Source of the DNA: Theileria orientalis strain Shintoku | Taxonomy: Eukaryota > Apicomplexa > Aconoidasida > Piroplasmida > Theileriidae | Length of the DNA stretch: 64,000 nucleotides | Direction: 5' to 3' | Assembly (NCBI RefSeq): GCF_000740895.1 | Contig: NC_025260.1 | Location: 1,158,001 to 1,222,000 of the forward strand | In this document: positions 51,601 to 59,831 of the stretch, in pieces | Numbering within the stretch: position 1 is the stretch's first letter | Layout of the letters: every line of letters begins with the position of its first letter | The notes under the pieces: model-generated | What the model was told of the DNA's origin: nothing | Database searches by the model: none | What the model saw: the letters and a program-made list of their open reading frames with translations, nothing else | Made by a program: the position numbers and the translations under genes

Positions 51601-52908
51601 ACTACTACTACTAATGCCAATGTAGCTCCTAATACTACTAGTACTACTACTACTGATAGTGTTACCACGACTAATACTGCCACTAATACTAATGCCAATG
51701 TAGCTGCTACTACTACTAATACTGTTACCACGACTAGCGCCGCTGTAGCTACTACTGCTAATGCCGCTGCCCCTACGAATACTGCTAATACTGGCGGTAG
51801 TAGTACTGGTAGTACCACCTCTGTTAATACGTGTAGTACGACGGAGGTAACTCATGCGGGTGCAAAAGATGTGGACTCAGATAACTTTGAGCTGTGGAAA
51901 AGAAACGCAATAACAGTTATTGGAAGTGATAAATTGAGCTACACAATGAAGGACTATAACATACTTATGTACATGAAGGAGTACGCGAAGAGGTTGGACC
52001 CAGTGAAGGTGTTCAGAAGGCCAGATTTGCTGAGAAAATTGTCGGAAGCAAACTCGGAAAATTTGGATTTCATAGTAAAGGTGCACAACGTATCGAAGGA
52101 TTACACCTTCATAGTGTCAGACGCAACAGCAAAGGCACTGGTGGTGGAGTTGGACCCAATGCTGATAGAAAACGTTTTCAGAAGTTATAACCCAGTGAAG
52201 AAGGGAGATTGGATAAAACTAAGGTCATTCTACAAAGCAGAAGGGTGCTCGTCGCTGACACTGAGGCCGTCCTCATTCGCATGTATAACAAGGCTGCCGC
52301 CAATGTCACAAAAGGTGGTGGGAGATGAGCAGGCAAGGTCGTCGGAAAAAAACGTAAATAGAGCAAACAGTAGTAAGGTAAACGGACTATCAGGATCAAA
52401 AAAGTAAGTCTTGGTGAGAGTGTAAAAATGTCACAAAGGCTAGTTGAGCTGCCACTATTAACGCTGGTTGCATAGTTATTTCCATTGCCATTGGCATAGT
52501 TATTTCCATTGCCATTGACATAGTTATTTCTACTGCCAGTGGTATTAGTAGTAGTAATGGCTGCCAAAACGTACTCTAGCAACAGTGGTAATGGTATTTA
52601 TGTGTATACTAGGTGTTGACAGATAGATAGTAACACTGTTGTACCAGATGTAATTAATAGATTAACACCAACAGAGTATTAATGATACCTAAGACTGATG
52701 CTTGTTTAGGGAAAATGGAAGGACTCGTACAGTAAATCTGGAAGTGTGGACGCGCACATCGTGCCTCAACAACAGCTTCCCGAAGAGAATTAAAAAGTCA
52801 CAGAGTTTCATTGAAAAACTACTCAGTACGCAACACACAGTGACCTTCCAAAAGGCGTCCCCAGAGCCAGAAAAAGTCGAAAAGGAAGAAGGGGAAATAT
52901 CACAATAG
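48680..52908 (+). CDS. POT1-like telomere single-strand DNA-binding protein
   Basis: Four exons, all frame-consistent: 48680-48875, 49042-49344, 49418-52403 and 52710-52908; 1227 residues. The first ~330 residues are polar with Gly/Glu/Thr repeats. An OB-fold-like region follows (NKVNLYLVATEMIKSKLFIF; INFGDILRLKRVDAHVKHEK; RAWRFN). A very long Ser/Gly/Asn/Thr insert of about 390 residues comes next, coded by AGTAGT/ACTACT repeats. A second OB-like region then reads FELWKRNAITVIG, NLDFIVKVHNVSKDYTFIVS and KKGDWIKLRSFYKAEGCSSL. FGDILRLKR, the AWRFN/LWKR positions and the closing strand before RLPP recall the tandem OB folds of POT1. This is a pattern-based call; another OB-fold protein is possible. 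The C-terminus is acidic (EPEKVEKEEGEISQ). Confidence 0.62.
50790..51840 (+). repeat. In-frame trinucleotide-rich low-complexity region
   Basis: Runs of AGTAGTAGT (Ser), GGTAATAGT (Gly-Asn-Ser) and ACTACTAAT (Thr-Thr-Asn) encode the insert between the two OB-like regions. A 54-bp segment (sgsssssntsss in protein) is repeated at about 51031 and 51085. The sequence type is the same as in the introns of neighbouring genes. Confidence 0.8.
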
Positions 52909-53361
52909 ATAAATAAAGTTGCCATCAATAAGTATATTGGTAGATATGTCCGTGACTACAATATTGAGAATTTATTGCAGGAAATAAGAAAGTTGGACAA
53001 AGTGGGACTGGCATCAGTAGATGAGATTTAAAACGAATAAATTTAGTTTAGAGAGTCATTTACAGTAGTTGGATAATATAAAAGGCAATTATATGTGTAA
53101 TAATGCTGTAATTGAAGTAGGTTGGGGCGTTTTTAAGAGAGTAAGAGGAAGGTAGAGTTGGAATAGAAATAGGCATAATAAAAATAATAGGGAAGTGTAT
53201 AGCACATATGCCAAATATCATTAATCAAAATCGGATTTGGAAGTGATAAGTGTATGCAAAAAGAGGGAAGAATAAAAGAAAATAAAAAAATAGTTGAAAT
53301 GGACACCCCATGGCATCCGAAAAATAAAAAACCGAGCAATATGTCAATGAGATAGCTATGG
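52909..53361. other. Intergenic region
   Basis: About 450 bp of AT-rich DNA before the FAINT cluster. Nothing recognised. Confidence 0.5.
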
Positions 53362-54483
53362 ATGCACACGATAATAGCTTTAAAATATTTCCTTGTATAT
53401 ATATTGTGTTTTTACTCACGGAATCTTGCACAATCTCGACATCCCGGGGGATATGGTGGCAGATATAGAGGTGCCCATGAGGTAGATAGGTTTAACTACC
53501 TCAAAGGAGACTTTGAAGTCACCTCAGTCAACCTCGATGTGACGACTAGTACTAATAAAATCCATTACAGATACGATACGGCAAACGATGAGCACGTTTA
53601 CACTGCCAGAAGGCCGTATCTAATCTATAAGGTTAGAGACAATTATGAGGTTTTCTGGGTATGCAATGACGGAAACTACGCGATGAGGGTGGTCCTCACG
53701 CGAAATGAAGATGACGAGGAGGTAATAAGACTGATATATCCAACCGATTTCCCGGAAAGTAGACAGGATCAGAGCCCAGAGCCGAAACCGGCTCCCAAAC
53801 CACGTGGGCAAACGCGAAGAGATAAACTGTACCCGTACTTGACAGTACTAAATTTAAGAAACAGACATTGTACACAATTAATAGAATACGAGTATGATCA
53901 GGCGAAAAACACACACACATTCACAGCAGTATCGCCGTACCGCTTTGGCATTATAACGAAGGGTACTGCCATTGAGTGGGAGGCGAAAACGCCAGAGTTC
54001 CCAGATAAAGTCTTCATTTTTCCCGACGGCATCCGAGGGTACATAATGAGGCTGTTCTTCCCGCCTCACGCCATGGAGCGCGGATTTCCTCCAATGGTCC
54101 CTGTTGCGCCTGAGAAAATTTCAGCGCCAGTTGATGGAAAGCCTCCAAAACCTAAATTAAAAGCCCATGTCGAGCTCAACGTAGAACACAGAAGGTCAAC
54201 GGACATGTTCGATTTCATTGAGGTCAAGGATAAAATGACTTTCTGGAAGAAAACGTACCACTACACAGCCAAGGAGGATTACAAGTTCAACGAAGTTAGG
54301 GAGAACATGATCACGTTGTGGAAGGCCAAGTCTGACGAGGTAGCAGACAAGGTTAGCTTTACTAGGGTAATTTACGGATACGACGAGATTGTGATTCACA
54401 TTGTCAACGGGCCCAAGGTGAAATTCCTGAGGACCAGCAACCCTTTGTCTGTAGGAGACTGGCGCGAGGACCACACCTTCTAG
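53362..54483 (+). CDS. Secreted protein with three FAINT domains
   Basis: 373 residues, one exon. The signal peptide (MHTIIALKYFLVYILCFYSR) is followed by three FAINT modules. The first is at ~30-125 (VNLDVTT...YEVFWVCNDGNYAMRVVL). The second is at ~155-240 (LTVLNLRNRHCTQLIEYEYD, GTAIEWEAK). The third is at ~260-365 (AHVELNVEHRRSTDMFDFIE, MITLWKAK). Pro-rich linkers (PEPKPAPKP, PPKPKLK) separate them. No membrane anchor follows, so it is probably secreted. An ATG four bases upstream (53358, ATGGATG) opens a different frame, as in the left-edge gene at 736. I chose 53362 because that frame gives the signal peptide and domains. Confidence 0.85.
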   Translation: MHTIIALKYFLVYILCFYSRNLAQSRHPGGYGGRYRGAHEVDRFNYLKGDFEVTSVNLDVTTSTNKIHYRYDTANDEHVYTARRPYLIYKVRDNYEVFWVCNDGNYAMRVVLTRNEDDEEVIRLIYPTDFPESRQDQSPEPKPAPKPRGQTRRDKLYPYLTVLNLRNRHCTQLIEYEYDQAKNTHTFTAVSPYRFGIITKGTAIEWEAKTPEFPDKVFIFPDGIRGYIMRLFFPPHAMERGFPPMVPVAPEKISAPVDGKPPKPKLKAHVELNVEHRRSTDMFDFIEVKDKMTFWKKTYHYTAKEDYKFNEVRENMITLWKAKSDEVADKVSFTRVIYGYDEIVIHIVNGPKVKFLRTSNPLSVGDWREDHTF

Positions 54484-55112
54484 TGCCCCTTGTTAAGACC
54501 ATGCCTGAGTTTTAATGTGTCTGCCTAATTTCTTAAGGCAGACTCCGGTCTGAATCATAGGAGCTTCAATCCCTTTCACGACCCCTGTAAAATAGATGTA
54601 AAGCATGTAAATGTAGTTTTAACTTCAAAATTTACTTAAGTACTTTTTATCTCTCAATATTTTTAGATGTATCCGGGTAGAGCGCAAACTAGTTACTAGT
54701 GAGTTGTGTCCTTAAATGCATACTTTTCCTACTACATACCTAAATAAGGGTCTAAATACGGTGTTTAATACCTATATGTCTTCTCATATAGGACAATGGG
54801 TAAAAACAAAAGTTTAAACCTATTCCATGCGATGCTTGGTTAACTTAATGGAAAATTGGATAAAAAATGTGTAAACTGGGTCTTTTGAGTAAAAATAATG
54901 AAAAGGAATTAAATGCGTACATAAATTAATAGATATTTACATAAAATTAACGACAATTTTCAGGTATACTCATCAATTAACTTGAATGGCCTATTGAGTC
55001 AAGTATTCATGAGCTAGCTGGATCGACTGAATAGCTAAATCAACTAATTTCATTGAATTTACATTTACGCTAATGTAAACATTATATATTTACTATTTAG
55101 TAGCAGAACAAG
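54484..55112. other. Intergenic region
   Basis: About 630 bp between two plus-strand FAINT genes. AT-rich; no open frame or RNA gene seen. Confidence 0.5.
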
Positions 55113-57335
55113 ATGAATATATTTATTTTGTTGTCCGTTTTAATATTAGTTAATATTAACTCAATAGCCTGTGTTGGATCTGAGACCGATGGTCAGACTC
55201 AAACATCGATAGAAGTGGATTTGAAGAATATCAAGAGCGAAGACTTCGATATCGTTAAACTGATAGGCCAAATTGGCGAAGCTTACGAAATTAAGCTGGA
55301 GAGTTACAAGCTGACGCCCAAAACGACGAAAAAGATTAACAAGCTTACGTTTGGAAATGTAGATGTTTGGGACACGGAAGTGTCGACCGAGTGCTCGAAC
55401 ATTACAATCTACAGCCAGGGCAGAGTTTTCTTCGTAATAAAGACGCCAAAGGGAGGAGTGGTGAACTATGTTTATCTGATGGTGAGAAACAACTCAGCGA
55501 TGTTCATAGGAGCACTGAACCTGCTGTATATGATAAACTACGATACGCTGAAGCTTATCACGGGAAACCCCCAGACCCTGAATATCTCGAACGAATACGA
55601 CGCGCTGTACTTCGTGCACAGATATAAGCAAAGAGGAGACCTGAGGTATGAGACGTACGACTTAAACCACGGCGAGGAATTCGTGGAAGTGAAGGACGAC
55701 GTGGAGACAATATGGAAGCTGAAAGCAGGCTACAGGTCAGCCTGCAGAAAGGTGAGAATTTTTAAACAGAGAATGGCAGTATTGGACAAGGTCACGGGCA
55801 TAAGCCACATGGATATGGTGACGACGTACGTGTCACTGATAATGGCCTACGACGGAGCAATGCATTTCAGGTTCGATTTCGACACAGACAAGTGGGTGAG
55901 CATAAGCAGCTCGGACTTCGGAAGTGGCATAGAGCACTTCATAACGAATAAGATGAACGACTTCGCCCAGGGAGAAGAAAGCAGTACTGACGTAGTGGAG
56001 CCTGAAGAGGGAGAAGGCTCTGCGGAAAACCAGGCTAAAATCCTGAACGTGTTTAGAAGACATAAGAGCATGCGGTACGAAAGTTTGAACCTGGTTGCAC
56101 TGAGAGTGGTCAACGTGTCCTTTATCAGCCGAGTAAGCATTGACAGAATTGTGTACAACGATAAAACGCTGCTTCAAATAAACTCGGCGGAGTTTGAGGT
56201 CAATCTCGTTTCAACCCAGGACGAGTGGCACTACGTGGAAGTGATAATAAGGTCGGACAGTGACTTGACGAAAAATGAAGTCTACAAAGACGTGGAGTTG
56301 GTGAGGGTGACCAAGGACGTCTACACGGCCTACTTTCAAGTGTCCTACAAAGAGGAAAAGTCATCAAACATCTCAAGGAACAGGTTCATTGACATAGCCA
56401 TGAGGGAAATACAGAACTCAGATAGGCATAGTCTAATCAAATACAAGAACGTCTATGAGCTAGAGGGAGGCCTGGAAACAACGGACCTTAGCAAGGAGAT
56501 TAAGCTGGAAATTGACCCAGATTATGGCAAAAAGAAGCCGCTGGTTGGGGCTGGTTTACCTGTTAGGAGCCCCGGTAGTAGACCGCCGGATCCGAGTGGT
56601 GCTGGTAGTACACCTCCTCGTGATGGTGATGACCCCGCTACTAGACCGCCAGATGCGAGTGGTGCTGGTAGTACACCTCCTCGTGATGGTGATGACCCCG
56701 CTACTAGACCGCCAGATGCGAGTGGTGCTGGTAGTAAACCTCCTGGTGGTGGTGATAACCCCGGTAGTAGACCGCCGGATGCAAGTCTTCCTCAAGATGG
56801 GAGTAAACTCCCCCCTCGTACTACTCCTGGTAGTAACCCTGGTAGTACTCCGGGTAGTAACCCTGGTAGTACTCCGGGTAGTAACCCTGATAGTAGACCG
56901 CCAGATCCGAGTCTTCCTCAAAATGGGAGTAAAATCCCTCCTGGTAATACACCTGGTAGTAACCCTGGTGATCCTACTAAACCGGAAGATGTTAAACCAG
57001 ACAGTATTAAAACAGGTGGCGGTAACCCAGATGGAGTTAAAGTCCCGCCTGTTAGTAGCTCTGGTGGCAATGGCATTAAACAGCCTGCTAGTAAGCCTGT
57101 CGGAACAAATCTCCCACCTTCAACCACTGGAACAGGAACAGGCAGTGGAACCACTAATGAATTGGGAACAGGGACAAAACAGTCAACAGATGGTGGATCA
57201 AGCACAAGTGTCGATGGTGAAAGAAGTAAGGATATGGAGGAGGACGAAGAAGACGAAGATGGTGAAAAGTCAGGGTTCATGTCAATCACCTCGAGGCTGT
57301 CGATACTAATTATCATCACATCAATGTTAATATAA
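55113..57335 (+). CDS. Large FAINT-domain surface protein with Pro/Gly/Ser repeats and hydrophobic C-terminus
   Basis: 740 residues. A signal peptide (MNIFILLSVLILVNINSIAC) is followed by FAINT modules from ~30 to ~450 (EVDLKNIKSEDFDIVKLIGQ; KKINKLTFGNVDVWDTE; DDVETIWKLK; VSIDRIVYNDKTLLQINSAE). Residues ~490-600 carry two repeat types: a 21-residue unit beginning RPPDASGAGST, then GSNPGSTP octapeptides. A Ser/Thr/Gly-rich stretch and an acidic patch (EEDEEDEDGEK) precede a final hydrophobic segment (LSILIIITSMLI) that ends the protein. That ending fits a GPI-attachment signal or a terminal membrane helix, so the product is probably on a cell surface. It is paralogous to the next gene. Confidence 0.83.
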   Translation: MNIFILLSVLILVNINSIACVGSETDGQTQTSIEVDLKNIKSEDFDIVKLIGQIGEAYEIKLESYKLTPKTTKKINKLTFGNVDVWDTEVSTECSNITIYSQGRVFFVIKTPKGGVVNYVYLMVRNNSAMFIGALNLLYMINYDTLKLITGNPQTLNISNEYDALYFVHRYKQRGDLRYETYDLNHGEEFVEVKDDVETIWKLKAGYRSACRKVRIFKQRMAVLDKVTGISHMDMVTTYVSLIMAYDGAMHFRFDFDTDKWVSISSSDFGSGIEHFITNKMNDFAQGEESSTDVVEPEEGEGSAENQAKILNVFRRHKSMRYESLNLVALRVVNVSFISRVSIDRIVYNDKTLLQINSAEFEVNLVSTQDEWHYVEVIIRSDSDLTKNEVYKDVELVRVTKDVYTAYFQVSYKEEKSSNISRNRFIDIAMREIQNSDRHSLIKYKNVYELEGGLETTDLSKEIKLEIDPDYGKKKPLVGAGLPVRSPGSRPPDPSGAGSTPPRDGDDPATRPPDASGAGSTPPRDGDDPATRPPDASGAGSKPPGGGDNPGSRPPDASLPQDGSKLPPRTTPGSNPGSTPGSNPGSTPGSNPDSRPPDPSLPQNGSKIPPGNTPGSNPGDPTKPEDVKPDSIKTGGGNPDGVKVPPVSSSGGNGIKQPASKPVGTNLPPSTTGTGTGSGTTNELGTGTKQSTDGGSSTSVDGERSKDMEEDEEDEDGEKSGFMSITSRLSILIIITSMLI
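56578..56900 (+). repeat. 63-bp and 24-bp coding tandem repeats
   Basis: About three copies of a 63-bp unit (RPPDASGAGST...) are followed by several 24-bp units (ggtagtaaccctggtagtac core, GSNPGSTP). All are in frame in the surface-protein gene. Confidence 0.85.
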
Positions 57336-57501
57336 AGAGAATTCATTAAAATAGATAATGATCTAGGTAGATGCGTGAAAATAGCATGGTTCCGTAGAGT
57401 TTATAAGTGTGTACGTTCTGTGATAAATTAGAAACGAAAAAGATGACACATAATGGCTAGCCATAAATAATAAAGAAATTTTTTAACACAAAGGCCAAAA
57501 A

Positions 57502-59379
57502 ATGAAAAGTGTTAAATGTGTAAGGATATTGTTGATAGTTTGGGGAATTGGCATGCTTAAACTGAATGGACACTGCGCCCCGACGGAAGAACAAAAGGAA
57601 ATCGGAAGATCAAGACTGGTGGAAGTGGACCTGAAAAACATATACAAAGGAGACCTGGAAGTATCAGTGGATAATTACAGAAGCGATGTGAGGAAAATAA
57701 GTCCAAGAAACAAAAAAGTAATCAGCGTAGTGAAAGTGGACGAGGATATCATCTGGAAAAGAAGCGGAAATTCAAGATGCGTTAACATGCTGCTGTTCCT
57801 AACGTCAAAAGATGAGATGATAGTGATACTGAACACAAGGTCAGACGGACAGAAGCAGTACGTAAACATAGTGTACAACCCAAGAGCAAGGGAAGAAGAG
57901 GAAGAAGAAGGAATAAGCGCGGAAAATAGAGGAAAGAGAGTAACATATGTTGGACTATTGCCACTAATAATAAAGATGAACGAGGAGGTAGGAGCAATGA
58001 AAATGTACAAAAGTGAAACGATAGGAATGGAGTTGAACATAAAGGATAAGTTCGACAAGTGGTACTACAAGTACGAAATGAACAGTTATATAGCAGTGAG
58101 AAGGAAGAACATGCCAGTGCTCAACTATCAGAAGTACGAGCCGAACGAAAAGGAGCTCTTCGTTAAAATAACAAACGACCAAAGAGCAATATGGCTAGTT
58201 AACCCGAGCATGGAAAACAGACGCAACTTCTGCAGAAGGGTGGAAGTGTACCTGAAGGAGAGCAGGCATAAGCTGATGAGACTGACAATGGTAGAAGGGA
58301 CAAGAGAGTATTTCAAGTACAGTTTCATAACGAGCAGGTGGACCAAGAGTGACGAAAAACAGTTTGAAGAGGCAATGGAGTACCTGGGATTCAACGAGGT
58401 GCTTATCAGGGGGAAGGAGAGAAGGGAAAGTGAGTTGCCAAAGGGCAGTGAGGGCGAGAGAGAGGAGTATAAAAGAGGAGATCATGACAAAATAGAAGCT
58501 GAAATGACAAGAAGAATGTATGCCAATGTTGGTATTGGTATTGGCTTGGCAAGTGGAGAGAGAAAAGGATACGCACAGAGAGCAGCAGTTGGAGAAAGGG
58601 TGACTGAGGAACAAGGTGACGACGAGGGAGTGTATGAATCTTACGAAGGAGTAAATGTCGGAAGTAGTAAATGGGAAGAACAAGCAGGCGCATCTGGTAA
58701 ATGGGAAGAACAAATGGGCGCATCTGGTAAATGGGAAGAACAAATGGGCGAGGTGGCAGAAAGATGTAAAGAAAGGACAGGGGTTAAGGCAAAAAAATCG
58801 GAAGAACCAGGAGGTGAGTCAGGTAGAAAGTGGAAAGCACAAACAAGTGTGTATAGCAAATCGTACGAACAGCAGGTAAATAAGAAGAAAAGAGATGATA
58901 AAGAAGGAGAAGAAGAAGAAGAAGAGGAAGTTACAATGCCAATTTTGAACATATGGGACATAGACGAGGAGAATTTCTACTTCATAAGAAGGAAAATGTC
59001 CCTGCTGAGAATAGTGACGATAGTACCAAAGGGGAAAGTTAAGGTGGGAAGGCTGTACTTCAACGACTACGACTACAGAAACATCAACTCGGCGGACTTT
59101 AAAATCGACTTCATAAAGTGGAAAAACACATTCCACATAACGGAGACGACGGTAAGGTACGGAGACAGAAACAACTACCACGCGCACTACCTGGATAAGG
59201 AAAGAGGAGAGCACGTGTGGAAAAAGTATACGCAAGATGAGTTCTATCGGAAAATGGTGGAGGAAATAAGCTACTTCGACGTCGACGGAGTGGTAAGGCG
59301 TCACCACTTCGGACTCTTGGACGACCTGAGTGAGATAGCAAACGAGCCGAATTATAAGAGGCTATTAAACTCAGTATGA
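57502..59379 (+). CDS. Secreted FAINT-domain protein, paralogue of 55113
   Basis: 625 residues, one exon. It starts with a signal peptide (MKSVKCVRILLIVWGIGMLK). The next segment (VEVDLKNIYKGDLEVSVDNY, EDIIWKRSGNSRCVNMLLF) aligns with the start of the previous gene (EVDLKNIKSEDFDIVKL, VDVWDTEVSTEC). A second module ends in AIWLVNPS, and a last one runs from ILNIWDIDEENFYFIRRKMS to the end (KVGRLYFNDYDYRNINSADF, also shared). Between them lies a charged, disordered region with a 10-residue repeat (KWEEQMGASG, three times) and Lys/Glu-rich runs. Unlike its neighbour it has no Pro repeats and no hydrophobic C-terminus, so it is likely secreted rather than anchored. The pair probably arose by tandem duplication. 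Confidence 0.83.
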   Translation: MKSVKCVRILLIVWGIGMLKLNGHCAPTEEQKEIGRSRLVEVDLKNIYKGDLEVSVDNYRSDVRKISPRNKKVISVVKVDEDIIWKRSGNSRCVNMLLFLTSKDEMIVILNTRSDGQKQYVNIVYNPRAREEEEEEGISAENRGKRVTYVGLLPLIIKMNEEVGAMKMYKSETIGMELNIKDKFDKWYYKYEMNSYIAVRRKNMPVLNYQKYEPNEKELFVKITNDQRAIWLVNPSMENRRNFCRRVEVYLKESRHKLMRLTMVEGTREYFKYSFITSRWTKSDEKQFEEAMEYLGFNEVLIRGKERRESELPKGSEGEREEYKRGDHDKIEAEMTRRMYANVGIGIGLASGERKGYAQRAAVGERVTEEQGDDEGVYESYEGVNVGSSKWEEQAGASGKWEEQMGASGKWEEQMGEVAERCKERTGVKAKKSEEPGGESGRKWKAQTSVYSKSYEQQVNKKKRDDKEGEEEEEEEVTMPILNIWDIDEENFYFIRRKMSLLRIVTIVPKGKVKVGRLYFNDYDYRNINSADFKIDFIKWKNTFHITETTVRYGDRNNYHAHYLDKERGEHVWKKYTQDEFYRKMVEEISYFDVDGVVRRHHFGLLDDLSEIANEPNYKRLLNSV

Positions 59380-59454
59380 AGTAAGGAACGGAGGCTGAGG
59401 AAACAAAAATGGCAAGAACAATGTGTGTTTGTATAGGTGTATTTGGTATTTGAT

Positions 59455-59692
59455 AAGTGAGTGTTCGGTATTTAATAAGTGTTTGGTATTTAATAACGGA
59501 GTGTGTCTGTACATATAGACAATATGTTATAACTGAGTGTATTTGGTATTTAATAACGGAGTGTGTCTGTACATATAGACAATATGTTATAACTGAGTGT
59601 ATTTGGTATTTAATAACGGAGTGTGTCTGTACATATAGACAATATGTTATAACTGAGTGTATTTGGTATTTAATAACGGAGTGTTTGGTAAA
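59455..59692. repeat. 60-bp non-coding tandem repeat
   Basis: The unit (ggagtgtgtctgtacatata plus gacaatatgttataactgag and tgtatttggtatttaataac) recurs with an exact 60-bp period at 59521, 59581 and 59641, with partial copies at both ends. It lies in the 3' region between convergent genes. It includes the inverted pair gtct/agac around gtacatat. Confidence 0.92.
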
Positions 59693-59831
59693 TACACGTA
59701 GTTAATTCGGGGATGACTAAAATATAGTCAGAGTAGCATTAATGAGTGCTTTGGCCACTAGTTGTGTAAAATGGGTAGTGGATGAATGATAGAAAGTGGT
59801 AAAAAGGCGTGTACGGGTAGTGAGTATAATA

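Noticed and set aside
55113..57335. Sporozoite surface antigen p67/SPAG-1
   Set aside because: Size, secretion signal and hydrophobic C-terminus are similar, but FAINT modules and the Pro/Gly repeats identify it as a FAINT-family protein. I cannot support the p67 name.
59457..59705. 82-codon frame over the 60-bp repeat
   Set aside because: The period is a multiple of three, so a frame without stops repeats by chance. No signal, domain or start context supports it.
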